From a virus, in IMG/VR virus record IMGVR_UViG_3300013102_000062, positions 1 through 27,986 of that record: a stretch of 27,986 nucleotides of DNA; one strand, written 5' to 3'. The notes below the pieces were generated by a model. It searched no databases. It had not been told where the DNA came from and saw only the letters and a list, made by a program, of their open reading frames with translations. Made by a program: the position numbers and the translations under genes. Below, one piece after another: positions 19,618 through 27,564 of this stretch (position 1 is its first letter; every line of letters begins with the position of its first letter).

Positions 19618-19649
19618 CGGAACGGGCGGCCACTCGGCCGCCCGTTTCG
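19618..19649 (+). terminator. Terminator hairpin after the tail tube genes
   Basis: An 11-bp perfect stem, AACGGGCGGCC with its complement, around an ACTC loop, extendable to 14 bp with one G-T pair. It is followed by CGCGTTTGAGG. Confidence 0.85.
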
Positions 19650-19656
19650 CGTTTGA

Positions 19657-19681
19657 GGCCCCTAGCGCGCCGCTGGGGGCC
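19657..19681 (+). terminator. Second hairpin, tandem with the first
   Basis: An 11-bp stem (GGCCCCTAGCG with CGCTGGGGCC-type complement, one T-G) closes a CGC loop, 8 bp after the first hairpin. It may be a back-up terminator. The next 60 bp hold no gene. Confidence 0.55.
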
Positions 19682-19730
19682 ATCAGACCTCCTACCCCTT
19701 GTCCGGACCTACCTTCGGCGATACCCGCCG

Positions 19731-19736
19731 TACGAT
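19731..19736 (+). promoter_or_regulatory. -10 box (TACGAT), leaderless
   Basis: TACGAT ends 6 nt before the ATG at 19743, downstream of the tandem terminators. No ribosome site and no clear -35 is seen. Confidence 0.58.
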
Positions 19737-19742
19737 GGATCT

Positions 19743-19928
19743 ATGGACGAGCTACAGCGCGAAGCGCATAAGCTGTCAGAGGAGAGTCGGCATCTGGTGA
19801 TGCTGCTCGACTCGGACGCACCGAACATCGAGTTGGGACTCTCCGTCGCCAAGCGTGCGCGGCGGCAGTCTACACTACTCGTCAAGGGGCTGGCAGCAGC
19901 CCGAGACGCTACACAGTCGGAGGACTGA
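19743..19928 (+). CDS. Small helical hypothetical protein
   Basis: A 61-residue protein, predicted to be two helices (DELQREAHKLSEESRHLVMLL and IELGLSVAKRARRQSTLLVKGLAAA) with mixed charge. The upstream in-frame extension crosses two terminators and is not used; the ATG follows a TACGAT box by 6 nt. It lies just before the tail assembly chaperone, where a small accessory gene is sometimes found. No family is recognised. Confidence 0.65.
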   Translation: MDELQREAHKLSEESRHLVMLLDSDAPNIELGLSVAKRARRQSTLLVKGLAAARDATQSED

Positions 19929-19935
19929 CAAGCAC

Positions 19936-20400
19936 ATGAGCACCGTCGTCGAAGCACCCAAGAGCAAGACCGCCAGCAAGGCCGCGTGGAAGAAGGCGAA
20001 GGCCCACACCATCCGCGTTCCCTCCGGCGTCTACATCGACATCCAGATCCTGGACCTTCCGGGTCTCATCGAGGCCGGCAGCATCCCCCAGAACCTCCTG
20101 GACGTCGCCCTGTCCATGACGGATGCGGCCGCGGACAACAAGCTGACCCGCGAGCAGGTCATCGAGGAGAAGGCGTTCGCCGACCTCGTCGTCCTGAAGT
20201 CGGTCATCTCGCCCGAACTGACGGAGGAGGACCTCCCGGAGATCCCGTTCGAGGACCGGCTGATGATCGTCGAGATCGCGCTCCGGCAGCGCGACATGGA
20301 CGCCGAGTACAACCACATCGGAGGGCTGCACCTGTCGGCGTCGTTCCGCCGATTTCGTCAGCTCGACGGCGTCGACGAGGATGTGGCGGACGTGTCGTGA
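19936..20400 (+). CDS. Tail assembly chaperone (gpG-like)
   Basis: A 154-residue protein. It has a basic N-terminus (KSKTASKAAWKKAKAHTIRVPSG), the IDIQILDLPGLIEAGSIPQNLLDVA segment typical of actinophage chaperones, and an acidic helical C-terminus. It would coat the tape measure while the tube forms. An in-frame extension to 19855 overlaps the preceding gene; ATG 19936 is preferred, with CGGAGG 12 nt upstream. It is located directly before the tape measure and overlaps a second frame that should encode the gpT extension. Confidence 0.85.
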   Translation: MSTVVEAPKSKTASKAAWKKAKAHTIRVPSGVYIDIQILDLPGLIEAGSIPQNLLDVALSMTDAAADNKLTREQVIEEKAFADLVVLKSVISPELTEEDLPEIPFEDRLMIVEIALRQRDMDAEYNHIGGLHLSASFRRFRQLDGVDEDVADVS

Positions 20401-20566
20401 GGCAGGTCGCCCCTGGCCCGTGATCTGTCCCGATGACGACGTCATCGACTACATGATCATGGAAGCAGTTCACATCAAGGTACTGAAGGAGCAACAGAAG
20501 GCAGAGAAGCAGGCGGCAGCGAACCAGTGGAAGGAAGACACTAGCGAGCTGGACCAGTTCAGGTAG
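20381..20566 (+). CDS. gpT-like second tail chaperone frame, probably made by frameshift
   Basis: A frame in the +1 phase (equivalently -2) to gpG, open from 20264 to 20566. After the gpG stop it reads GRPWPVICPDDDVIDYMIMEAV, then a charged helix (KEQQKAEKQAAANQWKED), and ends 4 nt before the tape measure. Siphovirus chaperones are commonly expressed as gpG and a frameshifted gpG-T fusion, so the C-terminal part is likely to be joined to gpG. The exact 5' end is unknown: the coordinates start at an in-frame ATG, but a GTG at 20420 or a shift at or before 20400 are alternatives. No good ribosome site precedes either start. Confidence 0.6.
   Translation: MWRTCREAGRPWPVICPDDDVIDYMIMEAVHIKVLKEQQKAEKQAAANQWKEDTSELDQFR
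20395..20400 (+). other. Candidate +1 frameshift site TCG-TGA
   Basis: gpG ends with the Ser codon TCG followed by TGA, then GGCAGG. Skipping one base at the slow UGA stop would continue directly in the gpT frame (GAG GCA GGT). A shifty stop of this type is known in antizyme genes and in Listeria phage PSA. Re-pairing of a Ser tRNA is poor at this site, so an earlier slip (for example at GGA-GGG-CTG, 20320-20328) is also possible. Confidence 0.35.
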
Positions 20567-20570
20567 AGAC

Positions 20571-23500
20571 ATGGCAGAGAAGATCGGCGAAGGCTACATC
20601 GAGATCGAGATCCGCGACGAAGGCGTCGAGGGGGATCTCGCTCGTATCGATGCTCAGTTCCAGCGTGAGATGGAGAAGATCCGTCGCACGAAGGCGGAGG
20701 CTAAGATCGGTGCCGATCTCAAGGAACTGGACCGTGACCTGAAGGAGGCGGAGGCCAAGCTCAAGCGCTTCAACCAGCGCCGAGCAGACGCCACCCTGAC
20801 CAAGGGTCAGCGCGACTACGCCACGCGCCAGGCCAAGGCTCTCGACGAGGCCATCAAGAAGGGCAAGCAGCTCGTCGATCAGAAGAAGAAGGAACTGGAG
20901 GCGTCCAAGGCCAACACCAAGGAACTCCAGCTTCAGAACCGTGAGACCGCCGCGCGTGAGCGAGCCGAGCGCGCGGCGTACACGGCGCGCCAGCGCGCCG
21001 CCAACGCGAGGGCCAAGACGGACGCCCAGGCGGCGAAGGAAGCGGAGCGCACCGCCAAGGCTGCGGAACGCGAAGCGGCCGCCCACCAGAAGGCGCTCGA
21101 CAACGTCGGCCGCATGAAGCAGCGGTACTCCGAGCTGGCCCAGCAGGTCCAGAAGATCGAGCGCCAGCGCCGCAGCGTCAAGGGCGACGCCCTAGCGACC
21201 CAGGTCCTCCAGCTGAAGGAGGGCAACATCGAGGAGGATATGCGCCGTATCCGGCGTCACCTCCAGAGCCTGGGCCACGACATCACCATCCCCGTCGAAC
21301 TGACGCCCGCCAAGGATGCCGGGGGTCGCTTCCGGGCGGCCTTCGAGGGCGGTCGTGGACGTGCAGGCATCGCAGGCGGCGTCCTGGCGGCCGCTCATCA
21401 GCTGGGCGTAGAGTCCGGTGACGCCATGGAGCGTGGCCTGCGTGAGCGGTTCTCCGGCGGTCGCATCCGACAGACCTTCGCGCGGCCGTTCCAGGCTGCG
21501 CTTGGCACGTTCGGCAAGCTGGGCAACGCATCCATCCGTCTTGGTCCGTTCACGACCTCGATCCGCGGCGCGGTCGCCGCCCTGGGCCTGCTCGGCCCGG
21601 CGCTGGTTGACGTCGTCGGTGCGATCGGTGCGTTCGGTGCCGTGCTGGGCTCGGCCGCAACCGGCGTTGGCGCACTCGGCGCAGGCCTGATCGGAGGCTT
21701 CATCCCGGCCGCGGTCGGCGCGTTCGCCGTCCTGAAGCCGCTGGTCTCCCAGTTCCAGTCCGCGCAGAAGGCATCCAAGGCCTACAACGACGCCATCGCC
21801 AAGGGGAACACGGACCTGGCGAAGAAGAAGCTGAAGGAACTCAACTCCGTCCTGGGCAACGTCGACAAGGACACCCGCAACGCCTTCATCAACGCGGGCA
21901 AGCTGGGCCAGGAGTGGAACAAGGCCACCGCCCCGGCACGTCAGAAGGCGTTCCACACCATCGGCGAGGCGCTGGCCACCGCCAACGCCCTGATGCCGGA
22001 CATGGCGAAGAACACGAACGTCCTCTTCGGGGCGCTCGACGAGGGTATCTCCAAGTGGGCCCAGGGCCTGCGCAGCACGGGCGGCCGTGACCTCTTCTCC
22101 GATCTCTTCTCCGGGTTCAACCAGATGGTCAGCCCGCTGCTGTCTGGTCTGGGCAACGTCGCCGCGTACCTGGGCAAGGTCGGTGAGTCCGCGAACCGCA
22201 TGATCGGTCTCCCGGTGGCCAACACCTTCAAGGCTTGGGCTGATCGTCTGAACGAGTCGCAGCAGCGCGGTGGCCAGCTGGACGACAAGATGAACAACCT
22301 CTACACGTCCATGAAGTCGGTCGGCCACCTGACGGCGGCCACCGGTCGCCTGACGAAGGCGTTCTTCAGCCAGGGCGTCGAGGGCGGCCGCAACCTCACG
22401 GACTCCCTGACCGGCGTGCTCAACCGCTGGACGGCGTTCGCTCAGACCCCGGCAGGTGGTCGCCAGATCAACCAGTGCTTCGACGAGTCCGTAGCCGGGG
22501 CGAAGTCCCTGGTCAGCGCACTGGCTCCGGTGGTCAGCGGCTTCGTCGCCTTCTCCCGCGCGCTGGCTCCCTCGGCCCGCGTCTTCTTCGACTTCGCCGG
22601 AGCGATCGGCAGCTTCGCCACCGACCTGCTGAAGATCTCCGTCCTGCGCGGTCCCGTCACCGCCCTCGCGGCGACCCTGGGCACGCTCTTCGCGCTGAAG
22701 CGCGTGGGCAACTGGGTCAACTCCTTCACCAGCTTCACCAACGGCGTCCGGGTAGCCGCGGCAGGCAACGCCGGGGTCGCCGCGTCTAGCGAGGCCGCAG
22801 CGGCCGGTCTGAACGCGGAAGCCGCGGCAGCAACGCGCGCTGGAGCCGCGCTAGAGCGGATGGCGGTAGCCCAGCGAGTCTCGACGACCTCGGCTACCCT
22901 CGGCGGACTGGGCAACCTGGGTGCCGGGGGCGGCCTGGGACGCACGGCGGGCAACCTCGGCAAGGTCGAGCAGGCATCCGGGCGTCTCGGGGGCACTCTG
23001 GGCAAGGTCGGCCGCGGTCTCGGCGGCGTCGTCACCGGCCTGACCGGGCTGTCGCCGCTGGCGGCAGGTGTCGCGGTGGGCGTTGGCGCACTCGCCTACG
23101 GCATGATCAAGACGGCCAACGCGACGGAGAACTACGAGAAGACGCGCGCGGCCGCGAACAAGGCCGACCAGCAGTCGGCCGTCTACATGCAGACGGCTAC
23201 CGTCGGGATGGCGGGCCTGGCTCAGCAGACGCTCACGGCCAAGTCGGCGACGCAGGGTTACGCTTCCGCGCGCAAGCAGTCGGCCGCCGAAGAGAAGCAG
23301 ATGGCCACGCTGCGTAAGGCCGGCAAGAAGGACACCCAGGAGTACCGGGACATCGAGCAGCAGCACAAGCAGACGATCCTCGACGTCCGCGGCGCGCTCC
23401 TGAACCAGATCACCGCACGTCGTGAGCAGCAGAAGCAGCTCAAGGACGAGCGCAAGGCCATCGCCGACTCGGTCTCTACCAAGCAGAAGGAAGTCGACCT

Positions 23501-25739
23501 TGCCAAGCGTGAGGTACAGCAGCTGGGTGACTCGCGTCAGGGCCTCACGGGCATCTACAAGGGCGTGGCGGCCGCAGCTAAGGCCGCGGGCGTCTCGGTC
23601 GCCGACTACATCAAGAACTCCGACCGGCCGATTCGCTACGGCGACCAGCTGCTGAAGTACGACGCCGCCCTCAAGCACCTCCAGCAGACGCAGCGGGAGT
23701 TCGGCCAGACTTCCCAGCAGGCCAACCTCCAGAGCCTGAACCTGTCTCGCGCGATGCAGGGCCTGGCCCCGATGGCGCAGCGCGCCGCGGCGGCCTTCGC
23801 TACGGTCAAGAAGCTGGGTGGCACGAAGCTCCAGACGCAGATCGCGACGAAGTTCGAGTCGCCGAAGGACGCATCCCGCGTTGCCGCTTCGGCTGCGAAG
23901 AGCCTTCAGTCTGGCGTCCCGGCGAAGATCACGACGCGCATCGTCGCCGACTCGAAGAACGCCGACCAGGCGGTCAAGCGCCTCCAGAACGCACGTCTGA
24001 CGACTAAGAAGCTGAACATCATCGAGCAGGGCGGCAGCAAGGCCGTTCACACCCTGGAGCAGATCGCCGGGCGCAAGCTGACGCCTAAGGAGATGGCGAT
24101 CATCCCGCAGGAGAACGGCGCGCTCAGGGTTCTCGCGAAGATCATGGGCGTGAAGATCCCGCCGAAGACCTCGAAGGTATCCGCGCAGGACCAGGCGTCC
24201 GCCATCATCGCGGGCATCATCGCCAAGATCGCGGGCGTCCAGTCCAAGTCCGTCACGATCACGACGACCTACGTCGAGCGTCGCACGGGTATCAAGGGAC
24301 AGGGCCTCCGCGCCGCGTCCGGTCGCCCCGCGGGTGTCTCGAACAAGTCCGTGCTCGTCGGTGAGGGTAACGACTTCGGTGGCGCACGCGAGCTGCTGGC
24401 CAACCGCCGCACCGGCCGCATCGCATCCGTCGATCGCCCGACGATCACCGACCTGGACAAGGACACCTACGTCATCCCGGCCGATGAGAATCCGAAGCAG
24501 CGTCGCGAGCTGCTGCGCAGCTTCTTCCAGGACATGGGCATCCCCCGGTACGCCAAGGGCTACGAGCCGCCCAAGCCGATCGAGCAGCTGAAGTCGGTCA
24601 AGGAGTACGCGAAGCTGAAGGACCAGGAGGACGACAAGAACAAGGAGATCTCCCTGGCACAGTCGCGTGTCAAGGAGCCTGACTCGTTCCTCACTCAGGT
24701 CGGCACTGACGCAGCGGGCAACCCGACGTACGCGATCAACCAGTCGGCTGTCAACGCCTTCTACGCTCAGCTTCGAGTCGTCCAGGATCGCATGAAGGAA
24801 CTGATGGACATCCTCACGGCGATGTCCACGAAGATCGTCACGGTGATCGCGGACCTGAACACGTACGCGGCCGCCCGCCGCGACGCCATCGCCAAGTTCA
24901 ACGGCACCGGGAAGTACAAGGGCCACGGCATCATCGAGATGGACGAGAAGCTGGTTCGATCGTCGAAGAAGGCGAAGAAGGGCAGCCGTGCCGAGAAGCT
25001 GACCAAGCAGCGCGAGGACAAGCTGGACCGCGACAAGAACCGTCGTGACCTGGAGCAGCAGCGCCTCGGTGATGCGACCAAGGCCGTGTACGACAACCAG
25101 CGCGAGCAGACCGATCTCGGGTACCGGACGACGTCCGCTAAGTACGATCAGGCCGATCTCCAGGACGAGATCAACGCGATCAGCCCGAACGCGCAGAAGC
25201 AGCTGTCCGACACGATCAAGGACGCCCCGGCACCGGGCGCGTTCGATGATCTCAACGCGGTAACCGAGAGCCTCGACGCACAGCAGGCGCTGACCGACAT
25301 CGGCCAGGGTTCGCTCTCGTCGGATGCGATCTTCAACGCGCGTCGCACGAACTACCAGTCGATCATCGATCGCGGCAAGGCGATGCTGGCCGACGCGGAC
25401 CCGACCAACGACTCGACCGCCAACCAGGCCATCTCCGGCGCGGCGTCCGCGCTCGGGTCGCTGGGTGGGTCGTCGCCGTCCTCGGGCGCGGGCACCGCCT
25501 TCAACACCGGCCTGCGTAGCCTCCAGCAGAGCTACGGCTCGAACTCGCTCGCGGCCGCAGCGATCATGGGCGGCCCCAGCAGCGCTCGCGGCTCGGGCTC
25601 TTACGGTACGAACCCGTCCGCACCGGGGTTCGCGCCCGGCAACAACGTCCAGGTGAACAACTACTTCACGCAGCCCCCGCAGGACCCGCACTCCTGGAGC
25701 GCCGGAGTGAACTTCGAGCTGGGTGCGATGATGGGCTGA
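20571..25739 (+). CDS. Tape measure protein
   Basis: A 1,722-residue protein that sets tail length and is injected during infection. The first 230 or so residues are a very charged coiled coil (RIDAQFQREMEKIRRTK, KAEAKLKRFNQRRADAT, KEAERTAKAAEREAAAH). Hydrophobic, probably membrane-active stretches follow at about 325-390 (AVAALGLLGPALVDVVGAIG onward) and about 825-846 (LAAGVAVGVGALAYGMI). Further charged helices and a Gly/Ser-rich region lead to a conserved-looking C-terminus (NNVQVNNYFTQPPQDPHSW). At about 0.15 nm per residue a tail near 260 nm is inferred. No peptidase or lysozyme motif was spotted. The ATG is 4 nt after the gpT stop, and the TGA overlaps the next ATG by one base. Confidence 0.93.
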   Translation: MAEKIGEGYIEIEIRDEGVEGDLARIDAQFQREMEKIRRTKAEAKIGADLKELDRDLKEAEAKLKRFNQRRADATLTKGQRDYATRQAKALDEAIKKGKQLVDQKKKELEASKANTKELQLQNRETAARERAERAAYTARQRAANARAKTDAQAAKEAERTAKAAEREAAAHQKALDNVGRMKQRYSELAQQVQKIERQRRSVKGDALATQVLQLKEGNIEEDMRRIRRHLQSLGHDITIPVELTPAKDAGGRFRAAFEGGRGRAGIAGGVLAAAHQLGVESGDAMERGLRERFSGGRIRQTFARPFQAALGTFGKLGNASIRLGPFTTSIRGAVAALGLLGPALVDVVGAIGAFGAVLGSAATGVGALGAGLIGGFIPAAVGAFAVLKPLVSQFQSAQKASKAYNDAIAKGNTDLAKKKLKELNSVLGNVDKDTRNAFINAGKLGQEWNKATAPARQKAFHTIGEALATANALMPDMAKNTNVLFGALDEGISKWAQGLRSTGGRDLFSDLFSGFNQMVSPLLSGLGNVAAYLGKVGESANRMIGLPVANTFKAWADRLNESQQRGGQLDDKMNNLYTSMKSVGHLTAATGRLTKAFFSQGVEGGRNLTDSLTGVLNRWTAFAQTPAGGRQINQCFDESVAGAKSLVSALAPVVSGFVAFSRALAPSARVFFDFAGAIGSFATDLLKISVLRGPVTALAATLGTLFALKRVGNWVNSFTSFTNGVRVAAAGNAGVAASSEAAAAGLNAEAAAATRAGAALERMAVAQRVSTTSATLGGLGNLGAGGGLGRTAGNLGKVEQASGRLGGTLGKVGRGLGGVVTGLTGLSPLAAGVAVGVGALAYGMIKTANATENYEKTRAAANKADQQSAVYMQTATVGMAGLAQQTLTAKSATQGYASARKQSAAEEKQMATLRKAGKKDTQEYRDIEQQHKQTILDVRGALLNQITARREQQKQLKDERKAIADSVSTKQKEVDLAKREVQQLGDSRQGLTGIYKGVAAAAKAAGVSVADYIKNSDRPIRYGDQLLKYDAALKHLQQTQREFGQTSQQANLQSLNLSRAMQGLAPMAQRAAAAFATVKKLGGTKLQTQIATKFESPKDASRVAASAAKSLQSGVPAKITTRIVADSKNADQAVKRLQNARLTTKKLNIIEQGGSKAVHTLEQIAGRKLTPKEMAIIPQENGALRVLAKIMGVKIPPKTSKVSAQDQASAIIAGIIAKIAGVQSKSVTITTTYVERRTGIKGQGLRAASGRPAGVSNKSVLVGEGNDFGGARELLANRRTGRIASVDRPTITDLDKDTYVIPADENPKQRRELLRSFFQDMGIPRYAKGYEPPKPIEQLKSVKEYAKLKDQEDDKNKEISLAQSRVKEPDSFLTQVGTDAAGNPTYAINQSAVNAFYAQLRVVQDRMKELMDILTAMSTKIVTVIADLNTYAAARRDAIAKFNGTGKYKGHGIIEMDEKLVRSSKKAKKGSRAEKLTKQREDKLDRDKNRRDLEQQRLGDATKAVYDNQREQTDLGYRTTSAKYDQADLQDEINAISPNAQKQLSDTIKDAPAPGAFDDLNAVTESLDAQQALTDIGQGSLSSDAIFNARRTNYQSIIDRGKAMLADADPTNDSTANQAISGAASALGSLGGSSPSSGAGTAFNTGLRSLQQSYGSNSLAAAAIMGGPSSARGSGSYGTNPSAPGFAPGNNVQVNNYFTQPPQDPHSWSAGVNFELGAMMG

Positions 25740-26617
25740 TGGCACTCGTCGAGTTCAACGCCACCTACGAGGTAACTGGGCCTGACGGCACGCGCGCCGT
25801 GTTCAACGATCAGAGCGACCCCGACTACGTCGGCGTCATCACCAACCTCACCGGATTTGACTCTCCGGAAGTCGTGGAGAACGGTGAGAACCTGGTGCAG
25901 ATGGACGGCGGCATCCACGGCGACTTCTTCTACGGCCGCCGCCCCGTCACGCTGGAGGGCACGGTCCTCAACCCGTCCTCGATCCTGGATCGCAACATCA
26001 AGCTGGAGAAGATCTCCCAGGCGACCAACGCCATGCGCGGCGACGCCACGATCGAGTTCACCCCGACTGGCTTCCCGGCGCGCTACCTGCGCGTGCGGCG
26101 GCAGCAGCCGCTCCGGTTCGCGGACGCCTGGCAGAAGACCTTCCAGATCCTCATGGTGGCGGCGGACCCGCGCTTCTACGCGGTCACGGCCAGCACGCAG
26201 ACGGTCTTCGCGACGACTCCGGTCGGAGTCAGCGGACGCGCGTACCCCAAGACGTACCCGTTCTCCTACGGCCCCACCACGCCCAACGGTCAGCTGATCG
26301 TCACCAACGCGGGTACGGCTGACACGTGGCCGATCATCACCCTGGCCGGACCGGGCACCAACCCGTCCATCCTCAACCTCACCACCGGTCAGGGACTGTA
26401 CCTGAACTACGACATCGGTGCGGGTGAGACGCTGGTGCTCGACACGCTGAACCGGACGATCATGCTGAACGGTGCATCGTCCCGCTACGGGGCGTTGAAC
26501 TTCAACCTGTCGCAGTGGTTCCCCCTGGTCCCGGGAGCGAACGACCTGCGCATCGCCTTCTCGGCGTTTACTTCACCTGCCGCGATGACGGTCGCCTGGC
26601 GCGACGCGTGGCTCTAG
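25739..26617 (+). CDS. Distal tail protein (Dit-like)
   Basis: A 292-residue protein whose ATG overlaps the tape measure stop by one base. It has the siphovirus tail-family layout: a beta N-terminal domain (VEFNATYEVTGPDG, GVITNLTGFDSPEVVEN), a DGGIHGDFFYGRRPVTLEGTV segment typical of Dit proteins, RYLRVRRQQPLRF, WQKTFQILMVAADPRFYA, and a C-terminal galectin-like domain (TPNGQLIVTNAGTADTWPIITL, DTLNRTIMLNG). Dit rings cap the tube and carry the baseplate or tip. Position right after the tape measure supports the call. Confidence 0.88.
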   Translation: MALVEFNATYEVTGPDGTRAVFNDQSDPDYVGVITNLTGFDSPEVVENGENLVQMDGGIHGDFFYGRRPVTLEGTVLNPSSILDRNIKLEKISQATNAMRGDATIEFTPTGFPARYLRVRRQQPLRFADAWQKTFQILMVAADPRFYAVTASTQTVFATTPVGVSGRAYPKTYPFSYGPTTPNGQLIVTNAGTADTWPIITLAGPGTNPSILNLTTGQGLYLNYDIGAGETLVLDTLNRTIMLNGASSRYGALNFNLSQWFPLVPGANDLRIAFSAFTSPAAMTVAWRDAWL

Positions 26618-26623
26618 TACACT
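26618..26623 (+). promoter_or_regulatory. Possible -10 (TACACT) upstream of a tail gene
   Basis: TACACT begins directly after the Dit gene's TAG and ends 11 nt before the ATG at 26635. AGGAGA at 26624-26629 lies between, so either a leadered start with ribosome site or a transcription start within the leader is possible. Confidence 0.3.
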
Positions 26624-26634
26624 AGGAGACACAC

Positions 26635-27555
26635 ATGGCGCTACTGACCCCCGAGTTCCTTCACTCCAAGACCTACCCCGCCATCCGCGACCGCGTGGCG
26701 TTCGCTCACGGCGGCAACCTCCAGGCGGGCGTCTGGGACCCGACCGAGCTGAAGGTCGCCCAGCGCGCCGCGGGCGCGAACATGTCGACCGACATCCCCT
26801 TCGGCTACGCGCTGATCAAGGCGTCGAACTCCGGCAACAACGGCCTCTACCACATCCAGAACGACGCCACGGTCAACCTGGCGCACCCGGCGTCCCACGC
26901 ATCGCTGCCGCGCCTGGATCAGATCGTCATCGACGTCTCCGACTCCATCGACGGAGCGGACGCGGGCGACGTTCCGACCTTCCAGGTCCTCCAGGGCACG
27001 GCCACGGCCGGAGCCACCCTGGACAACCGGACGGGCGCGGCCTCGCTGGGCAACAACCAGCTCCGCCTCGCGGACGTACTGGTGGGCGCGGGCGTCACGT
27101 CGATCACGACCGCCAACATCCGCGATCGTCGCCCGTGGGTCAGGGGGTTCTTCCACTACCAGACCGGCACGCCGTCCTACCCGACGATCACGACGACCTA
27201 CGCGCCCATGCTGTCGTCCAACGGCAGCCGCGTTCGCGTGGAGTGCACCGGCCTTCCGATCCGTGTCACCTTCAACGGCCGCACCATCCGCGGCGCAGGC
27301 GACAACACGTTCTCCACCGCCCTGTTCGTGGACGGCGTGCAGGCGACGGACTCCGACCGTCTCCAGACGGTGAACGGTGCGGCCACGGGCTACTCGTTCT
27401 CCCAGAACCACCAGTGGATCGTCACTCCGGCCGCGGGCTCGCACCTCATGGAGATCTACACCAAGGCCACCGCGGTCGACGGTTCCTGGACCGGCGCGTA
27501 CGTCTACATCGTCGAGGAACTGGTCCGGCCGACGGCCAACAACGGCGTCGCGTAG
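26635..27555 (+). CDS. Minor tail protein
   Basis: A 306-residue protein with AGGAGA 5 nt before the ATG. Its first half (LTPEFLHSKTYPAIRDRVAF, GGNLQAGVWDPTELKVAQRA, HPASHASLPRLDQIVIDVSD, NNQLRLADVLVGAGVTSITT, NIRDRRPWVRG) has the pattern of a minor tail protein family frequent in actinophages, usually near the tail tip. The second half is a beta-rich domain (NGSRVRVECTGLPIRVTFNG onward) that may be a receptor-facing jelly roll. It stops 10 bp before the next tail gene. Confidence 0.8.
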   Translation: MALLTPEFLHSKTYPAIRDRVAFAHGGNLQAGVWDPTELKVAQRAAGANMSTDIPFGYALIKASNSGNNGLYHIQNDATVNLAHPASHASLPRLDQIVIDVSDSIDGADAGDVPTFQVLQGTATAGATLDNRTGAASLGNNQLRLADVLVGAGVTSITTANIRDRRPWVRGFFHYQTGTPSYPTITTTYAPMLSSNGSRVRVECTGLPIRVTFNGRTIRGAGDNTFSTALFVDGVQATDSDRLQTVNGAATGYSFSQNHQWIVTPAAGSHLMEIYTKATAVDGSWTGAYVYIVEELVRPTANNGVA

Positions 27556-27564
27556 GAGGGCCTC

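Noticed and set aside
22851-25745. 964-codon minus-strand frame opposite the tape measure
   Set aside because: A shadow of the long plus-strand gene. Composition is non-protein-like and no conserved motif or start signal is present.
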